From Emmonsiellopsis sp. PD_33 (Eukaryota > Ascomycota > Eurotiomycetes > Onygenales > Ajellomycetaceae): 64,000 bases of DNA. A model generated the notes under the pieces. It was given only the letters and a program-made list of their open reading frames with translations, searched no databases and was not told the DNA's origin. The DNA lies in the NCBI GenBank assembly GCA_032988165.1, contig JANTQF010000036.1, positions 62,001-126,000 on the forward strand. Direction: 5' to 3'. The number at the start of each line of letters is the position of its first letter. Position 1 is the first letter of the stretch. A program made the translations under genes and the position numbers. This document shows, piece after piece, positions 57,850 through 64,000 of this stretch.

Positions 57850-60250
57850 ATTAGAGTGGCCTTGGCCCTGATTCCAGGATGGATAGTTTATTCCAGTCAA
57901 GACTGTATATCTATCTTAGTTTTTGAAGGAATGAGTGGACATTTGGAAGGTTTGATATCTGATTTGTTGGAATTCCCAGTATATTCATACTATTCTTTGA
58001 TGACAGTAAAGATATAAGGTTCACCTACAGAAATTTCTAGATATGATCTGAAAGGTTCTTCAGTACATATAATTCATCAGTTGAAAGAACATCATTGGAT
58101 TTGTAGTCATTAACCTGAATTAGATTGATCAGAAGGGCAAGATAATGTTCATGGATTTTCCTTAACCTCTTCTCAAGTTCTGACTAAGAGTTGTTAAATG
58201 CACCATGAAAAGTAAGCTGAACTGTCTGATGAAAACTCTTTTGTTAAAGTAATATCTTTTTAACATCATGATGATTTGTATGGTAGACCAGTTATTTATA
58301 ATCTCTATATTTATCCTCTCCTATTAATATGTTGCTGTTGTTGGCAGTTTCATATTCTCTAATTTCATTAACATAGTATAGTCTGATATGCATATTCAGT
58401 CAGTTTTTCATTCTAATGAAGAATGTACCTTTTTTCATAGAGAGAGCTGAGTCTTGCTTCAGATCTTCTGCTATGATAAAGGTAGAATATCCATCTGGTC
58501 TGATTGATACTAATATCTGACTTGATGCTAGAGATGCTCATCAGCTCTGACTTACTGACTCTGCATGAGAAGGAGCCCAGGCTTGTTGTACTGTATTTAC
58601 TGCTGCATCTAGAAAGAACTGTAGGTATTAATAAGTAGTGGTAATGATTTATTAGATTTCTTTTAGGTCATAAATAACTGAGTTATGTGATAGCAAGATT
58701 GAATTACTTCTTGTAATTGCTGTAAATACATTAATAGTTAAGTTCACTACTGAGGTACTAAGTTTTGAGAATGCCAGTGAGAGTACTCTATGAATTTAAT
58801 CTTTAAGCCATGAACATTTAAGGCCACATCACAATATAAGTAGTATTAGAATGGATGCCCAAGCATGCTCTTGCAGTTAGTACTTCTCTAGATGGGTAAG
58901 AGGTAACTGTAGGTATACTCATTTTTGGGGGAAAGAAAAGGTCTGTAATATTTGAAGGTACTCAGTCTTTCTAACTGGAGTTAATGCTGATTCCATTAGC
59001 ATAGAATGAGCTATTTTTGAAATCCCTAAATACTTACTATGTGTAGGATCAGATGGAAAGAATATAACTAGATTTAAACTTGAGTATATCTTAAATAGGT
59101 AAGAGTCATTATCTGCTAATCTACTCCTCTGCTGCAGCTTCTTTCTCTTTATTAGGTTTGAAGCACTCTCTGCCTGGTGTTGGACCTGTTGAGTGTCATG
59201 ATGATAGTGCCTATTTTGAATGATATTAAATGATAAATCTGATCTCTTTTGGTCTCCAATTAGACAACTCTGACATAAGTACTCTGTACTTAAGCCTTTG
59301 ATATCAGCATTCCCATTCTGCTGTGGCATGTCACTGATAAATGATAAGTAGGAAGAAATGACCTGAATGATATCACTATCAATATTAATCAGAATGCCCT
59401 CACTGTCCAACTGTAGGAATTCAGGGGATAAGACTCTAATAGTATCTGAGAAGTTCATACTATGTGGACTAAATGTCACTATGAATAGGTTATTATGCTT
59501 CTTGCATTCAGCTGCACTCAGAGCTGAGATTCAGTATACATCCATTAAACTCTGATATATATTCTGATAGAGGCCAAACCCATCAATAAAAAGCTGATAA
59601 GGAAGGGATAATACTTTCTGCTCTCCAGTAAAGATATTCTTTAAGAACTTCCTCCTATAGACTGCAATCTTCAGCTCTCTGCATATTAGTGTTGATCTGC
59701 AGTATAGCCAAGTAGTGGCTGAAGCCACATGGAGAACCCTTCAAAGAAAAAGATTAGGAGTGGAATTCTCAGTTGAGAAGGTGTTGTTGATTCCATTAAA
59801 GGTATAATTAATAAAGATGTAAACTCTGAATAGAACAGAGCTTACTAGAATGATATTTAATATATTACTCTCAACCAAAATTACCTCATATTAATAGAAA
59901 GATGGATGAGGACTCTGAAAATTAGATCCTTCTGCATTCAGAGTTAAGTACTGTATAATAAATTGAATCTATAAAATAGTTCTGTTGAAATATGGGGATG
60001 TCTTCTGTCTATTCTTTCTAATAAACTGCACTCTACCTATATGGTTGAAGTTGATCTTGTCTGGTTGTCTACATGGACATTTATCATTTTCACACTGATA
60101 CTATATGAAATCAGAGGGGAAAATTGATTCACTAGTGGAAGGATACAAGGCAAATTCTCTGAAGCAATATTTAATTGAGCTTCCCTAGCTATATGAGTGT
60201 TATAGTTCTGTAGGGGAGTCAACAACTTCTACCATCCTGATGTGCATGTG
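57850..60250 (-). pseudogene. Relic of a large transposase, resembling the fungal KDZ/Plavaka group
   Basis: Read right to left, blocks of protein-like sequence follow one another in shifting or interrupted frames. They are: SENLPCILPLVNQFSPLI (~60150); LFIDGFGLYQNIYQSLMDVY (~59550); a 186-codon open piece 59479-58919 with MPQQNGNADIKG, the Cys pair CQSCL, RHYHHDTQQ, and PSDPTHSKYLGISK; and LLINLIQVNDYK with VLSTDELYVLKNLSDHI (~58050). The order resembles large fungal DDE-type transposases with a zinc-binding insertion, from memory of the family and without alignment. Many stops fit C-to-T changes. N-terminal and C-terminal limits are unclear; related decayed frames may reach beyond 61 kb. 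Confidence 0.45.
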
Positions 60251-63200
60251 CTGTTGAAACCTCTAGGATCTAACAAGCCTTGATACTAATAAAACTATGT
60301 CTTGGAAGTATAAGGACATTAATGTATGATCAGTAAGGTGTTTTTTAGTATGAGAGAATGTCAGCATCTGATCTGAAGAGATAATTGGAATCTACATGCA
60401 ATGTAGTGAAAGGATTGGGAATTACATCCTACATTTCTTTTTTAGATTTAATAGTTCATTGGGGAGGTTATGGATCAGAGTAATATCCTTCAGAGTCTGA
60501 AGAATCTACAGTAATAACTGATATAACTCTTAAGATATCTCAGCAGACTCTATCCATAAAGTGAAGGCTGTTGTAAAAGGATCCATATAATCTTTATCCT
60601 GTTTATGAATAAGAAGCTTCACAGGGTTATTAACTATGTAAATATAATTAGCTTTATCATTGATGTGTGATGAGGTTATTAGATTATTACCTTAGATAGT
60701 TAGATTGGAGGAATTAACCTCTTGAACCTTAGAGTTTCTGGCCTCTTGGGCCCCCAGAGGATGTTTGGATGTAACATTGATATTATCTATTTTATTCTTC
60801 TTAGTCTCAGTATAATGATCCACATTATTGTTAATATCATCATTCATAGTATATTTATCATCAGCTAATTTACAAGCTATCTAAGTAATATTTAGAAGCT
60901 AATGTATTATATTTACTTTTTCATTTGATTTGCAGAGCTCATTGTTGGAGTATGTAGCATCCCCATTATTATTATTTTTAGTAGGCTGGTTGGGTTGATC
61001 TGTTGCCTGATTTTCTAAGTTAAAAGATTAAGTAAATAATTGAATCAGAATATAAATATATATCTCTACATCACCTGGTATGGGCTCTAACATAAAATCC
61101 CAAAATCCCATGTCATGATTAAATGTTGAATCATTTATATTAGTATTGATGTAGTTTTTAGAGGTGTTCTGTGGTAATTTCAGACATCAGCCTCTTAGAG
61201 CTGAGCACTTGTTTGCTCCATGAAGGATGTGTTTTCTAAGATGATAAAGGCTGTGTATGATCATATTACAGGTTGGATTTTTTTGGAGGGAAAAGTGGGA
61301 AAATTGGAAAAGAAGTATGAATATAATAGCTCCAAAAAAAGAAATGAGACTAAATGCATACTAAATGTGCCTCTAAAAATAGGGGTCTCAAGTTATATTA
61401 TCTGGTAGAATCATGAACTCCAATCTTTTCCATTTTCTTTTATTATCTATAGGTTTCCTTCTCCATCAGATATAATTTCATTTTTATATTATTATCTGGC
61501 CTACCTACTACCCAGCCATATCTACCATTAACTCCTTTGATTTGGAATTGAGTAGTATGGTTAGTTTCTATTCTACAAATAAGAACTTTATGAATGTATT
61601 GCTAATCAGAAGTAGCCTAATAGCTAGAGAGATAAGCTTCCTCCTGTAGACCCTGCACTTACTAGGAGCAACAGCATATCAATAGAAAGTCAGAATTGCA
61701 TGAGCAGTATATCCTTTAATTCTGATGAACAGTGCAATCAGATTGTGTTAAGGTTTTATGAGTAGATGAATTGTGCACAGGAAAGAAACCTTCAGCAGCA
61801 GATAAGATGATTATATCTCCTTATATTCTTCAGGAAAGTGGATGAATTGGTATTGCAGGTATTTTAGAGTTACAGTTGTAAATCATGTATGTAGACTGTA
61901 GCACAGAATGGCACACTCAACAATTTTCAGACATGGAAATGCAAGATACTTAGCTATATAAAGATAAGAGTTGATTTAGATATCCAGTGGAATCCAACTG
62001 AAAACCCAGCTGAAGTCAGCTATGAGTTAAGATAAATCTGGAGAGAATTGATGGAGGTTTGATGATAGGCAGAGAAATATAAAATATAAGCTAATTAATA
62101 ATTCTAGGAGAACATCATTATAATGAGCATGGAAATGAATTTTGGAGATAATAGCTCTAAATATTAATCTGGTTATCAACTATGAGGATCAATAATCAGC
62201 CATTTCATATACAGGGTGTTTGGCAGGGTCACTAATAAGGATCCAGAGTGCTTATGATCAGTTGATAAAGCTCTGACTTGAATTGAATAGAAAATATTAT
62301 AGTGCTGAGCTGTGTAGTTGACACTGTCTATAAGTATTCCAAAGTTGGAATAAACTACTAACCTGTTGATTTTATCATAGGAATATGTCTAGCAGGAAAA
62401 AGAGCTGAATAAAGCCAGCCATTTGGGATGTGACATGTACAACTGTACTGATGAGAAGGGTATCTTCCAGCATTTCTTCCAGGGGTTCATTTTGGATAAG
62501 TTTTATCAGGTGTTCTATTAGACTGGGCTGATTCTAAACTATGAATGGTCCAATTTCATAGGGTAATGATATATTAAATGTACATGTTGGTATCTGTAAT
62601 TCTGAAGATCAATGGCTTATACCTCACTTAGAAATATATGCAAATCTTGCTACCCAGATTAAGCTGTGAGATGATCTAGTTGAAAGGGATGAGGATAGGT
62701 ATATCCAAGTCAGAGTATGAGATGAAGTTATTGATTTTTGAGATTATATGGCCTCTACAGAACAATATAGTGGTATAGGCCAAGAGAACTTTGTAGAGCT
62801 GATTACCCATTAAAAATCTAAAAAGAAATAGAAGTTCAATTCTGAAGTTAAGGAGGCTGTGAAGAAGAAAATATGCTTTATCCCCATCTCAGAGTAGATA
62901 GGATCTGTGGCTTTGTAAGGTATAACCTATGGCTTTAGATGTGGGATGTGGATTAGTAGCATTAGGTGCATTTTTAGAGTATATTTCTTCCATGAAAACC
63001 TAGATAAAATGAATTGCTGGTTGCAGAGCTGAATGTATTGAATAGAGAATAAAGAATTTAATGGTTTCATTGTGGAGAAGATAATTCTAATGTATGGTTG
63101 AAGAAAATGTATGGGTGGGAATTTTCAACTGAGTAATTATATATTCATTTTGGATTGCTTTCTATATATCTTCCACATAGTATTAGTTTAATTTCAGTAT

Positions 63201-63660
63201 ATTTACTGCTGCTAGATAGTAAAATGAAGTATTTGTAAAGTATTCCCAATATCTATCTTAATAATATGATGGAGGGTGTGGGAAATTACTACACCTACTC
63301 TTTATTATTAGTATGTACTCACTTCACAGATCTATATATATATATTTCAGAGCTATTAGTAGCTAGTTTGCATGCATATTCTGAAAATGGTGAGGGTTCA
63401 TATCATATATTATCTTAAAAGACATCAGTATGAGCTCATTCCATAGTTGTATTTGAGTTGGCTGGTTTAGTATATAGAAAATAAAAAGAGATGATGTTGA
63501 TTTCAGAGGTGAACTGGAAGTGAGTAAATAAAGTGACATATTAGTTGCCAGGCAGGGTAGTCAGATGATACCTGATTCATTACAAAATGCTCACCTTTTT
63601 CTCTTCCTCTTCCTCTTTCTTCTTCTTCAACCACACACCTGATAGCCCAATGTTTATCCA

Positions 63661-63674
63661 CCCCCCCCCCCCCC
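63661..63674 (+). repeat. 14-nt poly-C run
   Basis: Uninterrupted C run inside otherwise AT-rich DNA, preceded by a CT-rich stretch (63597-63630). Confidence 0.85.
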
Positions 63675-63810
63675 TGTGAGTATCAGAATTTGTCCTCCCC
63701 TCTCTTACTCACCTCAAAAGATCAGGTAAGTAGTCATTTCATTTGAAGAAGTTTGGACTTTAGAAGATGTGAGAACTAATAAGACCAGAGACTATAAAAT
63801 CATAGCCAAA

Positions 63811-64000
63811 ATGATGGCTAGCAGAACACCTGCATGCAAAACTAGATTAAAGAAGGATCCAGAGGGTGGGAAACTAACTACTATAAATAATGATGAAGGG
63901 AATACCATCTATTATCATTACATTTTGGAATATGTGTACCCAAAGAACTTGGAGAGACTCTATAATCACATTATTGGGTTGAAAAACTCCTATTCTAATT
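63811..64000 (+). CDS. Open frame running off the window end, unknown, possibly transposon-borne
   Basis: From ATG 63811 the frame is open for 63 codons to the edge (MMASRTPACKTRLKKDPEGG, later YILEYVYPKNLERLYNHIIG). It reads like the N-terminus of a real protein, but it lies in AT-rich DNA and is probably the start of another decayed element. Family unknown. Confidence 0.3.
   Translation, partial: MMASRTPACKTRLKKDPEGGKLTTINNDEGNTIYYHYILEYVYPKNLERLYNHIIGLKNSYSN

Larger units (their letters stand above)
53830..64000. mobile_element. AT-rich, RIP-like transposon graveyard
   Basis: Ten kilobases without an intact gene, poor in CpG and CpA relative to the rest of the window. Repeat copies differ mainly by C/T and G/A, and reading frames are full of TAA, TAG and TGA. 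It contains minisatellites (54.0-57.1 kb), duplicated segments and a minus-strand transposase relic (57.8-60.3 kb or beyond). No outer boundaries or terminal repeats of the whole element could be fixed; it continues past the window. Confidence 0.7.

Overview
This window is nuclear DNA of a filamentous ascomycete, most likely an Aspergillus or Penicillium relative (Eurotiales). The evidence is short 49-108 bp GT-AG introns with CTRAY-like branch sites, compact intergenic spacing, and fungal families: an ANTH/AP180 adaptor, PPZ phosphatase, CAF-1 Cac2, an AME1/CENP-U-like kinetochore protein, Dal5-type MFS, PTH11/SAT4-like 7TM and GPR1/FUN34/YaaH acetate carriers. There are no bacterial or organellar features, and I saw no tRNA, rRNA or CRISPR array.

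Layout. 0-1.2 kb: 3' part of an AP180-type clathrin adaptor. 2.8-5.1 kb: a dynamin-like GTPase interrupted by three in-frame TGA codons, each where CGA (Arg) would fit. 5.1-8.0 kb: no gene seen. 8.05-9.05 kb (-): acetate-carrier family gene, followed by about 6 kb without a recognisable gene. 15.1-15.3 kb: a 182-bp foldback (MITE-like) element just upstream of the TATA box of a short-chain dehydrogenase gene (15.4-16.4). 19.5-21.4 kb (-): secreted FAD-linked oxidase. 22.8-24.1 kb: seven-helix membrane protein. 27.2-28.0 kb: a second acetate-carrier paralogue. 28.8-29.2 kb (-): a 113-residue secreted protein. 31.1-33.5 kb: a complete but stop-riddled pogo/Fot1-like transposon with terminal inverted repeats. 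34.0-34.9 kb: a six-cysteine secreted protein.

From 35 to 47 kb the window looks like conserved housekeeping sequence: AME1/CENP-U-like gene (-) divergent from a twin-CX9C protein (+), CAF-1 subunit cac2 (+), and PPZ phosphatase (-). 49.7-51.0 kb: alpha/beta hydrolase ending in a PTS1-like AKI tripeptide. 51.4-53.2 kb (-): eight-exon MFS permease.

From about 53.8 kb to the end composition changes sharply to AT-rich DNA without intact genes. It holds several minisatellites (23, 17, 63, 33, 73 and 69 bp units) and the minus-strand relic of a large transposase resembling the fungal KDZ/Plavaka group. Copy differences are mostly C/T and G/A transitions, and stops fit CAA/CAG/CGA to TAA/TAG/TGA. 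This suggests repeat-induced point mutation (RIP) or methylation-driven decay. The genome therefore appears split here into a gene-dense conserved compartment and an AT-rich mutated one, with secreted and accessory genes (15-35 kb) in between.

Gene models were built by hand from splice signals and checked for frame closure; function calls rest on recognised motifs, not on database searches.
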